Source: Planctomycetota bacterium (lineage in GTDB: Bacteria > Planctomycetota > UBA1135). Taken from it: DNA of 64,000 nt. The stretch covers positions 162,363 to 226,362 of the forward strand of contig PAHY01000042.1 in NCBI GenBank assembly GCA_002705055.1. The letters are read 5' to 3'. A program made the translations under genes and the position numbers. The number at the start of each line of letters is the position of its first letter. Within the stretch, counting starts at the first letter, position 1. The notes beneath the pieces were generated by a model. The model saw nothing but the letters and a program-made list of their open reading frames with translations, had not been told where the DNA came from and made no database searches. Shown piece by piece: positions 1 to 8,540 of the stretch.

Positions 1-821
1 TCGCGCTGCCGCACGGAGCGTCGGCGCCCTGGTGGGCGGAACACCGCGCCGCCCTGCAGGCCGCCTGCCCGGCGCTGGTCGTCGTCGATCTGTCCGCCGA
101 CTTCCGACTCGAATCGGCCGAGGCCTACCAGGCCAGCTACGCGCTGCAGCACCCCTGCCCGGATGAGTTTGGCCAGTGGATCTACGGTCTACCTGAACTG
201 CACCCGGTCCCGGAGGGCAGCAAACGGATCGCGGTCCCCGGCTGCTTCGCCACGGCGATGCAGCTCGCGGTCGTGCCGATGGCCCGCGCGGCGCAGATCG
301 AAGCGACCGAGCCCATCATCGTGCACGGCGTCACCGGCTCGAGTGGCAGCGGTGCCCAGGCCAAGGCCGGGACGCACCACCCGCACCGGGCGATGAACTT
401 CCATGCCTACGGCCTGCAGGGGCATCGCCACGAAGCTGAGCTGCTGAGCCCGCGCAATGCCCTTCCGCAGGGCTGCGCGCTCGACTTCACCCCCCACTCC
501 GCGCCGCTCAGTCGCGGCATCCACCTGCACGCGGTCATGCAGGCCAGCGCGCAGGCCGACGAGCAGCCGCAGGCCGTGCTCGAGACCTTCTGCGCCGATA
601 AGCCCTTCCTCGAAGCGGTTCGCCAGGCCCCGCAGCTGCGCCACATCGCCGGCAGCCAACGCGTGCAGCTGCACGCCTACCGGCGCGGCAGGCTGCTGCA
701 CGTCCTGGTGGCTCTGGACAACACCATCAAAGGCGGCGCCGGCCAGGCGCTGCAGGCTCTCAACCTCGCTCTCGGACTCCCCGAAACGACTGCGCTTCCA
801 AGCCACGGGCTTGGCTACTGA
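1..821 (+). CDS. argC: N-acetyl-gamma-glutamyl-phosphate reductase, 5' end missing
   Basis: Reduces N-acyl-glutamyl-phosphate to the semialdehyde, the third step of acylated arginine synthesis, in the cytoplasm. The reading frame is open from base 3 and the start lies outside the window; 272 residues are visible, so only the N-terminal part of the NADP-binding domain is lost. Family marks seen: VDLSADFR, the catalytic cysteine in VPGCFAT, the substrate loop HGVTGSSGSG and the RGIH segment after FTPHSAPLS. The stop is 2 bases before argD, so it is the first visible gene of an arg operon. The acyl group may be acetyl or succinyl (see argF'). Confidence 0.93.
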   Translation, partial: ALPHGASAPWWAEHRAALQAACPALVVVDLSADFRLESAEAYQASYALQHPCPDEFGQWIYGLPELHPVPEGSKRIAVPGCFATAMQLAVVPMARAAQIEATEPIIVHGVTGSSGSGAQAKAGTHHPHRAMNFHAYGLQGHRHEAELLSPRNALPQGCALDFTPHSAPLSRGIHLHAVMQASAQADEQPQAVLETFCADKPFLEAVRQAPQLRHIAGSQRVQLHAYRRGRLLHVLVALDNTIKGGAGQALQALNLALGLPETTALPSHGLGY

Positions 822-823
822 TC

Positions 824-1963
824 ATGCCGACTCTTCAGGAATATCCCGCGTACGCCCGGCTGCAGGGCAGCCTGCTCGGTGCCAGCGAAAGCCTGCTGTC
901 CTGGAGCGACGGCCGCGAGCTGCTGGATCTCTACGGCGGCCACTGCGTCAACGCGCTCGGCGCCGGCGACCTCGGATTGGGCCGCGCGCTGGAGCGCCAA
1001 TGGCAGCAGCTCAGCTTCGCGACCAATCTGGTGGATCATCCCGGCCGCGCCCCCTTCTACGAGGCCTGGCAGAAGCTGATGCCGGAGGGCGACTGGCAGG
1101 TCTTCGCCAGCAACAGCGGCGCCGAAGCCAATGAGAACCTGCTCAAGATGGCGCTGGCGGCCACCGGCCGCAGCCGAGTCGTCTGCTTCGAGGGCGGCTT
1201 CCACGGCCGCACCGCGGCGGCCGCCGCCGTCAGCGATGGAGCGAACGGCTTCCCGCTGACCCCTTTCGATGTGCTTCGTCTGCCGTGGGGCACGACGGCG
1301 GGCATCGACTCCAGCGTCGGCGCGGTGATCCTCGAGCCGATCCAGTCACTCGGCGGCGTGGTCGAGCCCCCGGCCGGCTTCCTCGAGGAGCTGCGCGCGC
1401 TTTGCGATGCCACAGGCGCCTGGCTGATTTTCGACGAGGTGCAGACCGGCCCGGGTCGCCTCGGAACGCCTTGGGCCTCGCAGCACTACGGCGTGATTCC
1501 GGATGCCTTCAGCTCGGCCAAGGGATGCGCAGGCGGCTTCCCGCTTGGCCTCAGCTTCGCCCAGAGCGAGCGGGCCGCGAGCGTGCCCGCCGGCTTGTGC
1601 GGCTCGACCTTCGGCGGCGCGCCGCTCGCCTTAGCGGCGGCGACCCATGTCGCACAGCGCGTGGCGCAGCCGGAGTTCCTCGATCACGTCAGCAAGCTCG
1701 GCCGCGCCTTCCACGGCCTCGTCGGCACCGGGCCGGTGGTCGGAGTCCGCGGCGTGGGCCTCTTGATTGGGCTCGAGCTCGCTCCGGGCCTCAGCGCCAA
1801 GGAAGCGCGCGACGCGCTGCTCGAACAGGGCATCCTGACCGCGACCTGCTGGAACCCGCAGGTGCTGCGCATCAGTCCGCCGCTGACGCTTGCCGGCTCG
1901 GCAGTGGGTCAGCTTGCTCAGGCGCTCTGTCATCTGCCCTACCCCAGCCCGGCAGGTTCCTGA
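824..1963 (+). CDS. argD: Acetylornithine/succinylornithine aminotransferase
   Basis: Class III PLP aminotransferase converting the N-acyl-glutamate semialdehyde to N-acyl-ornithine with glutamate as donor. Seen: the acidic PLP-contact motif FDEVQTGPGRLG and the Schiff-base lysine K233 in SSAKGCAGGFPLG, followed by STFGG. At 379 residues it is slightly short for the family (about 400) because of a compact N-terminus. It starts 2 bases after argC, and its TGA overlaps the argF' start (TGATG), implying coupled translation. Whether it prefers acetyl- or succinyl-ornithine cannot be read directly; the neighbouring carbamoyltransferase suggests an N-acylated substrate through citrulline. Confidence 0.92.
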   Translation: MPTLQEYPAYARLQGSLLGASESLLSWSDGRELLDLYGGHCVNALGAGDLGLGRALERQWQQLSFATNLVDHPGRAPFYEAWQKLMPEGDWQVFASNSGAEANENLLKMALAATGRSRVVCFEGGFHGRTAAAAAVSDGANGFPLTPFDVLRLPWGTTAGIDSSVGAVILEPIQSLGGVVEPPAGFLEELRALCDATGAWLIFDEVQTGPGRLGTPWASQHYGVIPDAFSSAKGCAGGFPLGLSFAQSERAASVPAGLCGSTFGGAPLALAAATHVAQRVAQPEFLDHVSKLGRAFHGLVGTGPVVGVRGVGLLIGLELAPGLSAKEARDALLEQGILTATCWNPQVLRISPPLTLAGSAVGQLAQALCHLPYPSPAGS

Positions 1964-2967
1964 TGAGCACGACCACTCCTCTCGCCCCCGGGCTGGACCA
2001 TCTCGGCAACTTGCCTGCCGCGGAGATTCAGCGGCTTGCCGATCGCGCCAACGCCCTGCGCACGGGCGCGGCCCCGCAGCGCTTCGCCGGCAAGGCGCTC
2101 GGTCTGTTCTTCCTCAATCCCTCGCTGCGCACCTCCGCGTCCTTCCAGCGCGCCGCGGCGCGCCTGGGCCTCGAGTTGGTCCAGCTCCGCGGAGATGGCG
2201 TCTGGGGGCTCGAGCATCAGGACGGCGTCGTCATGGATGGCACCACCGCCGAGCACCTGCGCGAGGCGGCCCCGGTCCTGGGGCGCTACGTGGATCTGCT
2301 GGCGGTGCGCGCCTTTCACGGAGCCGGCAGCTTCGAGGAGTGCCGTCAGGATCCGATCATGCAGGGCTTCCGCCGCTGGGCGGGGGTTCCGGTCATCAAC
2401 ATGGAATCCGCGCGCTGGCACCCCTGCCAAGCGCTGGCCGACTGGGCGACGCTGGATCAGCACGCGATCCCGAAGCGGGCCAAGTTCGTGCTGAGCTGGG
2501 CCTGGCACCCGAAGCCGCTGCCCCACGCGGTGCCCAACTCGACCCTTTGCATGGCGGCACAGCGCGGGATGGACGTCGTCCTGCTTTGCCCGCCTGGGCT
2601 GGAGCTGCACGACGAGGTGCTGGCCGAGGCCGAACAGCTGGCGACCACGCACGGCGGCAGCCTGACGGTCACGCATGATCGCGAGGAAGCCTTGCACGGC
2701 GCCGCCGCCGTCTACGCTAAGTCCTGGGGCAGCCAGCAGCACTGGGGTGACCTGGAGAGCGAGACGGCGTTCCGCGCCGCACTGCGCGACTGGTGCGTCA
2801 CGCCCGCGTGGCTCGGCGATTCCGCGCGCTTCATGCACTGCCTGCCCATCCGCCGCAACGTGGTGGCGAGCGACGCCGTTCTGGACGGCCCGCAGTCGAT
2901 TGTCCTGGATCAGGCGGAGCACCGCCTGCACGCTCAGACCGCCCTCTTGGAGAGCCTCCTGTCATGA
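1963..2967 (+). CDS. argF': N-acetyl/N-succinyl-ornithine carbamoyltransferase
   Basis: Transfers the carbamoyl group to an N-acylated ornithine, giving N-acyl-citrulline. This is the Xanthomonas/Bacteroides type, not ordinary ArgF. Seen in 334 residues: the carbamoyl-phosphate loop NPSLRTSASF (52-61), VMDGTTAEH (90-98), VLGRYVDLLAVRAF, NMESARWHPCQALADW, WHPKPLPHAVPNS and HCLPIRRNVV. From memory of the two characterised enzymes, the residue that sets acyl-group choice is Glu in Xanthomonas AOTCase and Pro in Bacteroides SOTCase; here it is Ala96. The Pro-rich loop and the absence of the lysine that is carboxylated in AOTCase look more SOTCase-like. Family certain, acyl group open. It overlaps argD and argB. 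Confidence 0.93.
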   Translation: MSTTTPLAPGLDHLGNLPAAEIQRLADRANALRTGAAPQRFAGKALGLFFLNPSLRTSASFQRAAARLGLELVQLRGDGVWGLEHQDGVVMDGTTAEHLREAAPVLGRYVDLLAVRAFHGAGSFEECRQDPIMQGFRRWAGVPVINMESARWHPCQALADWATLDQHAIPKRAKFVLSWAWHPKPLPHAVPNSTLCMAAQRGMDVVLLCPPGLELHDEVLAEAEQLATTHGGSLTVTHDREEALHGAAAVYAKSWGSQQHWGDLESETAFRAALRDWCVTPAWLGDSARFMHCLPIRRNVVASDAVLDGPQSIVLDQAEHRLHAQTALLESLLS

Positions 2968-3848
2968 AAGAACTCGTTCGCGCAGCCGCCCACGTGCGGT
3001 ATCACCAGGGTGCCGTGATGGTGCTGAAAATCGGCGGGGCCTGCCTGCGCAAGCCGCGCTTCCAGCGCGCGCTCGCCGAGCAGATCGCCACCGTGCAGGC
3101 GCTCGGCGGCCGACCGGTCATCGTCCATGGCGGCGGCCCGCAGATTGACGTGGTGCAACGCAGCCTCGGCGAAGAACCGCGGATGGTCGACGGCCGCCGC
3201 GTGACCTCGCCGGTCGCGCTGCGCGCGCTGCGCATGGCCACCGCCGGCGAGCTGAACGGCGAGCTCGCCGCCGCGATCACCACCGCCGGCGCCAAGGCCG
3301 TGGGCGTCTGCGCCGCCGACGCCGGGATCGTGACCGCGCGCAAGCGGCCGCCGCGCGAGACCAGCGAGGGCGAGGTCGACTTCGGCGCGGTCGGCGACGT
3401 CGCCAGCGTTGATCCGGCGCCGCTGCTGGGCCTGATCGAGCAGGGCGTGACCCCGGTGGTCTGCCCGCCGGTCGGCGACGGCGCCGGCGGCTTCCTCAAC
3501 CTCAACGCCGATACGCTGGCCGCCGCGCTGGCCTGTGCACTCGACGCCGCCAAGCTGGTGCTGCTGACGGGCGAAGCGGGGATCCTGGCCGACCCGGCTG
3601 ATCCCGAGTCGGTGCTGTCGGTGCTGGGCCTCGCCACGCTCGACGCGCTCGAGCAGGAAGGCGCGCTGCAGAAGGGCATGAAGGTCAAGGCGGCTGCGGT
3701 GCGCGCGGCGCTGACCGGCGGCGTGCCCAAGGTGCACATCGTTTCGGGCGTGGACCCGGAAGCGCTGCTCGTCGAGCTCTACACCAACCACGGCTCGGGC
3801 ACGCTGGTCACTGCCGACGAGCCGGCCCAGGCCCCGGCCCACGCATGA
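2964..3848 (+). CDS. argB: Acetylglutamate kinase
   Basis: Phosphorylates N-acyl-glutamate, the second step of the pathway. The ATG at 2964 overlaps the argF' stop (ATGA) and gives 294 residues of the amino-acid-kinase fold. Seen: the N-terminal phosphate-binding strand VLKIGGACL, the glycine-rich HGGGPQID loop, the substrate segment GELNGELAAAI, NADTLAAALA near the nucleotide site, LLTGEAGIL and KGMKVKAAAVRAAL. It lacks the long N-terminal helix of arginine-inhibited hexameric enzymes, and no fused N-acetyltransferase domain is present, so the acyl donor enzyme is not encoded here. Its TGA overlaps the argE start by ATGA. Confidence 0.93.
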   Translation: MKELVRAAAHVRYHQGAVMVLKIGGACLRKPRFQRALAEQIATVQALGGRPVIVHGGGPQIDVVQRSLGEEPRMVDGRRVTSPVALRALRMATAGELNGELAAAITTAGAKAVGVCAADAGIVTARKRPPRETSEGEVDFGAVGDVASVDPAPLLGLIEQGVTPVVCPPVGDGAGGFLNLNADTLAAALACALDAAKLVLLTGEAGILADPADPESVLSVLGLATLDALEQEGALQKGMKVKAAAVRAALTGGVPKVHIVSGVDPEALLVELYTNHGSGTLVTADEPAQAPAHA

Positions 3849-4954
3849 GCCTGCCCCACCTCGACGAGGCCGCGCAGCTGCTCGCCGAGCTGGTGCGGAT
3901 CCCGAGCATCTCGGGCGACGAAGCCGCGGCCGCCGACCACGCCCAGGCCTGGCTGAGCGCGCGCGGCGTGGACAGCGAGCGCCTGGGGCACACCGTCGTC
4001 GCGCGTGTCGAGGGCAGTCAGCCCGGCCCGACCCTGCTGCTCAACTCGCACCTCGACACCGTGCCGGCCGGCAATCAGTGGACCGTCGACCCGCACGCGG
4101 GCGTCTGGCAGGACGGTCGGCTGACCGGCCTCGGCGCCAACGACGCCGGCGGCTGCGTGGTCGCGATGATGACGGCGACCGCGCGGCTCGCAGCCCAGCC
4201 GGATTTCGCTGGCACGCTGCTGCTGTCGCTGCACGCCGAGGAGGAAACCAACAACCGGGGTATGGGCGACTTCCTGGCTGCCTATGGCGCGCCGGACGCG
4301 GCGATCACCGGCGAACCCACCGGCCTGGACGTCGTGCGCAGCCAAGCCGGCCTGGCCGTCTTCACGCTGCAGTGGCACGGCAAGAGCTGCCACGCCGCGC
4401 ACGTCGCGCGGGTCGAGCACGACAACGCGCTGCTGCGCGCCGCGCGCGAGCTGGCGACGCTGCCGGACTGGCTCCACCCCGGCGAGGAACATCCGCTGCT
4501 TGGGAAGTCGACCCTCGCCGTCACCGCACTGCACGCCGGCGGCCCGCACAACAAGGTGCCGGACCTCGCGGAAGCGCTCGTGGATGGCCGGCTGGTCCCG
4601 CCGACCACAGCGGCTGATTGCCTGGCGCAGCTGCAGGAGAAGCTGCCGAGCGCCGAGGTCGCGATCCGTTCGGAACGACTGGGCCCGATCGACACGCCGG
4701 AAGTCGATCAGCTGGTGCAGGTCGCGCTGGAAGCGGCCGGACGCTCGGAAGCGGTGGGCTCGACCACGCTTTCCGACATGGCGCTGCTCCCGCCCGGCGT
4801 GCCGGCGGTCAAGGTCGGCCCTGGGCAGACCGCGCGTTCGCACACTCCAGACGAGTACCTGCTCCTCGACGAGCTGGCCGCCGGCATCGCCTTCTACGAG
4901 GCCGTCGTCCCCGCCTGGTTCCAGGCCCTCCACCCGCAATCGATCTCGAGCTGA
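3845..4954 (+). CDS. argE: M20 deacylase: N-acyl-citrulline/ornithine deacetylase
   Basis: Zinc-dependent M20 peptidase-family amidohydrolase of 369 residues. In this operon it most likely removes the acyl group from N-acyl-citrulline to give citrulline. Seen: the first metal histidine in LLNSHLDTVP, the bridging aspartate in GLGANDAGG, the catalytic/metal pair in LHAEEETNNRG, GEPTGLDVVRSQ, the dimerisation-domain histidine in WHGKSCHAAH, and the C-terminal metal histidine in RSHTPDEYL. It overlaps argB (ATGA) and argH (TGATG). A true acetylornithine deacetylase would bypass the carbamoyltransferase upstream, so acyl-citrulline is the likelier substrate, by inference from context. Confidence 0.85.
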   Translation: MSLPHLDEAAQLLAELVRIPSISGDEAAAADHAQAWLSARGVDSERLGHTVVARVEGSQPGPTLLLNSHLDTVPAGNQWTVDPHAGVWQDGRLTGLGANDAGGCVVAMMTATARLAAQPDFAGTLLLSLHAEEETNNRGMGDFLAAYGAPDAAITGEPTGLDVVRSQAGLAVFTLQWHGKSCHAAHVARVEHDNALLRAARELATLPDWLHPGEEHPLLGKSTLAVTALHAGGPHNKVPDLAEALVDGRLVPPTTAADCLAQLQEKLPSAEVAIRSERLGPIDTPEVDQLVQVALEAAGRSEAVGSTTLSDMALLPPGVPAVKVGPGQTARSHTPDEYLLLDELAAGIAFYEAVVPAWFQALHPQSISS

Positions 4955-6153
4955 TGACCGAACACCACCGCCCCATCTGGGATCGCGGCGAAGCGATCGA
5001 CCCCGAGATGCTGTCCTACACCATCGGCGACGATTGGCTGCAGGATCAGCGCCTGGTCGAGCACGATATCGCCGGTTCTCTGGCTCACGTGGCCGGGCTG
5101 GTGCACGCCGGTCTGCTTGAGGACGAGGCCGGGCAACGCATCTCGAAGGGGCTGCGCGAGCTGCTGGACGAGTATCGGGCCGGGTCCTGGCAGCTCACCC
5201 CGGCCGACGAGGACGTGCACTCGGCGGTGGAGCGGTTGCTGACCGCCAAGATCGGCGAGGACGGCGGCCGCATGCACCTCGGCCGTTCGCGCAACGATCA
5301 GGTCACCGTCGACGTCCGGCTGTGGCTGCGCGCGGCGAGCGCCGACGCCATCGCGGCCACCGAGCAGCTCATCGCTTCGCTGCAGGAGCTGGAGTCAGCG
5401 CACGGCAGCCTGCCGCTGCCGGGCTACACCCACCTGCGCCGCGCCATGCCGTCCTCAATCGGCGATTGGCTGGGCGCGCACCGGGCCTCCTTCGCGGCCG
5501 ACCTGGACGCGCTGCGGGACGCGCAGAAACGCGGCCGCTTCTGCCCGCTGGGTAGCGGCTCCGGCTACGGCATCCCGCTTCCGCTAGACCGCGGCTTCGT
5601 CGCCGAGCAGCTCGGCTTTGACGGCCCGGAGGAGCCCGTCACCGCGGTGCAGCATGGCCGCGGCCGCCCCGAGCTGGCCTACCTGAGCGCGCTCGAAGGC
5701 CTGGCGATCTCGCTGGGCAAGCTGGCCGCCGACCTGTGGCTTTATTCCAGCGCCGAGTTCGGCTTCGTCGTGCTGCCGACCGAGTTCACGACCGGCAGCA
5801 GTCTGATGCCGCAGAAGCGCAACCCGGACCTAATCGAACTCCTGCGCGCGCAGTGCCGCCAGGTCCTGGCCGACCGCGCCGCTCTGCTGGCCGTGATCCA
5901 AGATCTGCCCAGCGGCTACCACCGCGACTTCCAGCTGATCAAGCCGCCGCTCTTCCGCGGCCACGACCGCGCGCTGGCCTCGGTGCGGATCACCGCGCGC
6001 CTCGTGCCAGCACTACAGTTCGATACCGAGACCCTGCAGCAGGCCGCCGCCGACCCGCAGCTCGCCGCCACCGCCAAGGCTCTGCAAGCCGCCGCCGAAG
6101 GCGGCCAAAGCTTCCGCTCTGCCTATCGCGAAGAGGCTGGCTCCGAAAACTAG
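4954..6153 (+). CDS. argH: Argininosuccinate lyase, short C-terminus
   Basis: Cleaves argininosuccinate to arginine and fumarate. The ATG at 4954 overlaps the argE stop and gives 399 residues. Seen: DEDVHSAVERLL, HLGRSRNDQV, PGYTHLRRAMPSS and the signature catalytic loop TGSSLMPQKRNPD, so the active-site parts are all there. The family is usually about 430-470 residues; here the protein stops just after GQSFRSAYREEAG, where homologues continue for roughly 45-70 more residues of the C-terminal helical domain. The lower-GC minus-strand gene begins 9 bases past the stop, so the missing tail may reflect an old rearrangement. No argG is in the window. Confidence 0.9.
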   Translation: MTEHHRPIWDRGEAIDPEMLSYTIGDDWLQDQRLVEHDIAGSLAHVAGLVHAGLLEDEAGQRISKGLRELLDEYRAGSWQLTPADEDVHSAVERLLTAKIGEDGGRMHLGRSRNDQVTVDVRLWLRAASADAIAATEQLIASLQELESAHGSLPLPGYTHLRRAMPSSIGDWLGAHRASFAADLDALRDAQKRGRFCPLGSGSGYGIPLPLDRGFVAEQLGFDGPEEPVTAVQHGRGRPELAYLSALEGLAISLGKLAADLWLYSSAEFGFVVLPTEFTTGSSLMPQKRNPDLIELLRAQCRQVLADRAALLAVIQDLPSGYHRDFQLIKPPLFRGHDRALASVRITARLVPALQFDTETLQQAAADPQLAATAKALQAAAEGGQSFRSAYREEAGSEN

Positions 6154-6156
6154 GGC

Positions 6157-6185
6157 AGCGCTCTAGCGAGCACGCTGAGAGCGCT
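6157..6185. terminator. Candidate hairpin between convergent genes
   Basis: An 8-bp perfect inverted repeat (AGCGCTCT ... AGAGCGCT) flanks a 13-base centre that itself contains AGCG/CGCT. It sits just after the argH stop and covers the stop of the convergent 337-residue gene. There is no clear T-tract on either side, so it would be a weak or factor-assisted bidirectional terminator. It could instead mark the edge of the lower-GC segment. Confidence 0.35.
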
Positions 6186-7176
6186 GGAAAGCAAAGACTC
6201 CATCGCGAATTGCATGGAGCTGAGCAACTGCAGCGGAGCGCGCCCATGCAATGCGCTTCGTACTAGGCTTGCCTTCGTAGGGTCGAAACGAGCTTGCGAG
6301 TTCTTCCCAACTCGACTCGACCGCCATGCGATTTCGAGGACTCAACTCCAATCGATCGATGGAGTACCGGAATCTCCGAAGCTCTCCTAACTCATCGCGC
6401 CCGAGCCCTTCTGGCAGAGCCTCCACCTGCACAATCAACCAGTCCAGCGCGGCCAGGGGGTCAACAAGAGCCCAGAGGCCCCAAAGCTCGCCACAGCGAC
6501 GCCCCCCCAGCACACTTGCATGAGCGGGCCCAAAGAGATCGACAAGGACCTGGGGATGCAACCCACGAAGGGAGTCCCGAAAGAACTGCCATTCCTCCGG
6601 CAATCGACAATCGTCAGCTTCCGGCAAGAATACATGGACAGCCTCCTGTCGAAGCTCGGGCACATGAAGGAGACCGACCAGCCAGTAGAACTCGCGTAAA
6701 AGCACCTCATCCCGTTGTCGCGGCCCCGAGCCTTCGCGGAGGGCGCCCCAGTCCTGAATTGCTTTGCGGTAGAGCGGCAAATGCTCGACCGACTTGGTTC
6801 CGTAGTGGAGACCAATCGTGGTCCAGCGGCCTCGGCGCTTCTCCAGAAATACCAGGCGCGACTCTCCCGGCTGATAGTCGGGGGGTTGCGGGCAGATGAT
6901 GTTGAAGCTCGCAAGCACCGAGATGCGATCCCCTTCCGGATCACCGCGCAGGACTTCGAGAACACGCAGGTCCACCTGCGCGTCGCTAGGCCCCCATGGC
7001 CCGCCCCGTTCCTTCTTTCCATTGATGGACTCCACATCCACCACAGCGACCAAATCAGCGGTGTGCAACAACTCAAGCAGTGGAACCGGCGCAATCGGAT
7101 AGACCAAAACTTCCTCTCCGTTGGCGTGAAGAGAAGCGCAATGCGCCAGAACGAAAACCGAGAGCAGACTTGCCAT
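6163..7176 (-). CDS. Secreted hypothetical protein in a lower-GC segment
   Basis: I do not recognise this 337-residue protein. The N-terminus (MASLLSVFVLAHCASLHANG) looks like a short signal peptide. The first third is beta-rich and resembles small domains with VAVVDVESI... and VDLRVLEVLRGD patterns, in which a secreted protein is described by a rate-like or cost-like strand ladder; the rest is mainly helical and Trp-rich. Base composition is visibly lower in GC than the surrounding arg and tdh genes, which suggests recent acquisition. The ATG directly follows AAGGAG with no spacer, so the exact start is unsure. It is the last gene of a long minus-strand run and converges on argH. Confidence 0.65.
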   Translation of the reverse strand: MASLLSVFVLAHCASLHANGEEVLVYPIAPVPLLELLHTADLVAVVDVESINGKKERGGPWGPSDAQVDLRVLEVLRGDPEGDRISVLASFNIICPQPPDYQPGESRLVFLEKRRGRWTTIGLHYGTKSVEHLPLYRKAIQDWGALREGSGPRQRDEVLLREFYWLVGLLHVPELRQEAVHVFLPEADDCRLPEEWQFFRDSLRGLHPQVLVDLFGPAHASVLGGRRCGELWGLWALVDPLAALDWLIVQVEALPEGLGRDELGELRRFRYSIDRLELSPRNRMAVESSWEELASSFRPYEGKPSTKRIAWARSAAVAQLHAIRDGVFAFQRSQRAR

Positions 7177-7185
7177 CTCCTTGGT

Positions 7186-7202
7186 CTAACGCCGAGCGTT
7201 AG
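7186..7202. repeat. 7-bp perfect palindrome upstream of the lower-GC gene
   Basis: CTAACGC-CGA-GCGTTAG forms a perfect 7-bp stem with a 3-base loop. It lies 9 bases upstream of the hypothetical gene's start codon, so in the mRNA it would sit immediately before the AAGGAG. Its ends fit the short core consensus of integron attC sites (RYYYAAC and GTTRRRY), but the long imperfect stem with L boxes that a real attC has is missing. It may be a translational control hairpin or a relic. Confidence 0.4.
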
Positions 7203-7300
7203 GCCTGCATTTCACTTTTTGCGCCGTGAATTCTCTGTAGCACAGCCTGCGTAGGGAGAGAGGCTGCCGCTGCGACGCCGCTCCCGGCCGACTCGGAAGG

Positions 7301-8509
7301 CTAGGAAATCACGCCGTGCTTCTTGCCGACCTTGACGAAGGCGGCGACGGCGCGTTCGAGGTGTTCCTGCTCGTGGCCGGCGGAGATTTGGACGCGGATG
7401 CGGGCCTGGCCGCGCGGCACGACCGGGAAGCTGAAGCCGATCACGTAGATGCCTTCGTCGAGCATGTCGCGGGCCACGTCGGCGGCCAGCTTGGCGTCGC
7501 CGAGCATGATCGGCACGATGGCGTGCACGCCCTCCTTGATGGCGAAGCCGGCCTCGGTCATGGCCTGGCGGAACCACATCGTGTTGCGCTCCAGCTTGTC
7601 GCGCAGCTCGGTCGTGGCCGAAAGGCGATCGAAGACCGCGATGCTGGCGGCCACGATCGGCGGCGCGACCGAGTTCGAGAACAGATAGGGCCGCGAGCGG
7701 TTGCGCAGGGTGTCGACGATCACCTTGGAGGCGCTGGTGTAGCCGCCGGAAGCGCCGCCCAGCGCCTTGCCGAGCGTCGAGGTGATGATGTGCACCCGCC
7801 CCATCACGCCGCAGTGCTCGTGGGTGCCGCGACCGGTCGCGCCCATGAAGCCGCTCGAGTGACTGTCGTCGACGTGGACGATCGCGCCGTACTTCTCGGC
7901 CAGATCGCAGATCTCGCCCAGCTTGGCGACGTAGCCGTCCATCGAGAACACCCCGTCGGTGGTAATCATGATCCGGCGCGCGTTGCCCTCGACCGCTTCC
8001 TTCAGGCAGTTCTCCAGCTCGGCCATGTCCGAGTTGGCGTAACGGAAGCGCTTGGCCTTGCACAGCCGCACGCCGTCGATGATCGAGGCGTGGTTGAGCG
8101 CATCGGAGATGATCGCGTCTTCCGGGCCGAGCAGGGTCTCGAACAGACCGGCGTTGGCGTCGAAGCAGCTGGTGTAGAGGATCGTGTCCTCAAAGCCGAG
8201 GAACTCCGAGATCTTGGCCTCGAGCTGCTTGTGGATGTCCTGCGTGCCGCAGATGAAGCGCACCGAGGACATGCCGAAGCCATGGGTATCCAGGCTCTTG
8301 CGCGCGGCTTCGATCAGCGCCGGGTCGTCGGACAGGCCCAGGTAGTTATTGGCGCAGAAGTTGAGCACCTCCTGGCCGGTGGACACCTTGATCAGAGCGT
8401 CCTGCGGCGTGACGATCACGCGCTCTTCCTTGTAGAGGCCCGCTTCGCGGATCTCGTCGAGTTCGGCGGCAAGTTGCGCTTCGAAGGGCGTCTGCACGGC
8501 TTCGGTCAT
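7301..8509 (-). CDS. kbl: Glycine C-acetyltransferase (2-amino-3-ketobutyrate CoA ligase)
   Basis: PLP enzyme of the alpha-oxoamine synthase family. It splits 2-amino-3-ketobutyrate with CoA into glycine and acetyl-CoA, the second step of threonine breakdown. The length of 402 residues is usual. Seen: NNYLGLS, the substrate segment [21 protein letters not shown] with the PLP-stacking histidine, [11 protein letters not shown] with Asp214/His217 near the ring, and the Schiff-base lysine K248 in [14 protein letters not shown]. It lies 31 bases after tdh, which makes its substrate, so the pair is a classic tdh-kbl operon. Nothing unusual apart from a lower-GC gene following it. Confidence 0.96.
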   Translation of the reverse strand: MTEAVQTPFEAQLAAELDEIREAGLYKEERVIVTPQDALIKVSTGQEVLNFCANNYLGLSDDPALIEAARKSLDTHGFGMSSVRFICGTQDIHKQLEAKISEFLGFEDTILYTSCFDANAGLFETLLGPEDAIISDALNHASIIDGVRLCKAKRFRYANSDMAELENCLKEAVEGNARRIMITTDGVFSMDGYVAKLGEICDLAEKYGAIVHVDDSHSSGFMGATGRGTHEHCGVMGRVHIITSTLGKALGGASGGYTSASKVIVDTLRNRSRPYLFSNSVAPPIVAASIAVFDRLSATTELRDKLERNTMWFRQAMTEAGFAIKEGVHAIVPIMLGDAKLAADVARDMLDEGIYVIGFSFPVVPRGQARIRVQISAGHEQEHLERAVAAFVKVGKKHGVIS

Positions 8510-8540
8510 GCGACCGATTCTAGCAGCGCCCCGGCCCGGC

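Noticed and set aside
7186..7202. Functional integron attC site
   Set aside because: Only the two core ends fit; a real attC has L boxes and a 55-140 base imperfect stem, and no integrase or further sites are in the window.
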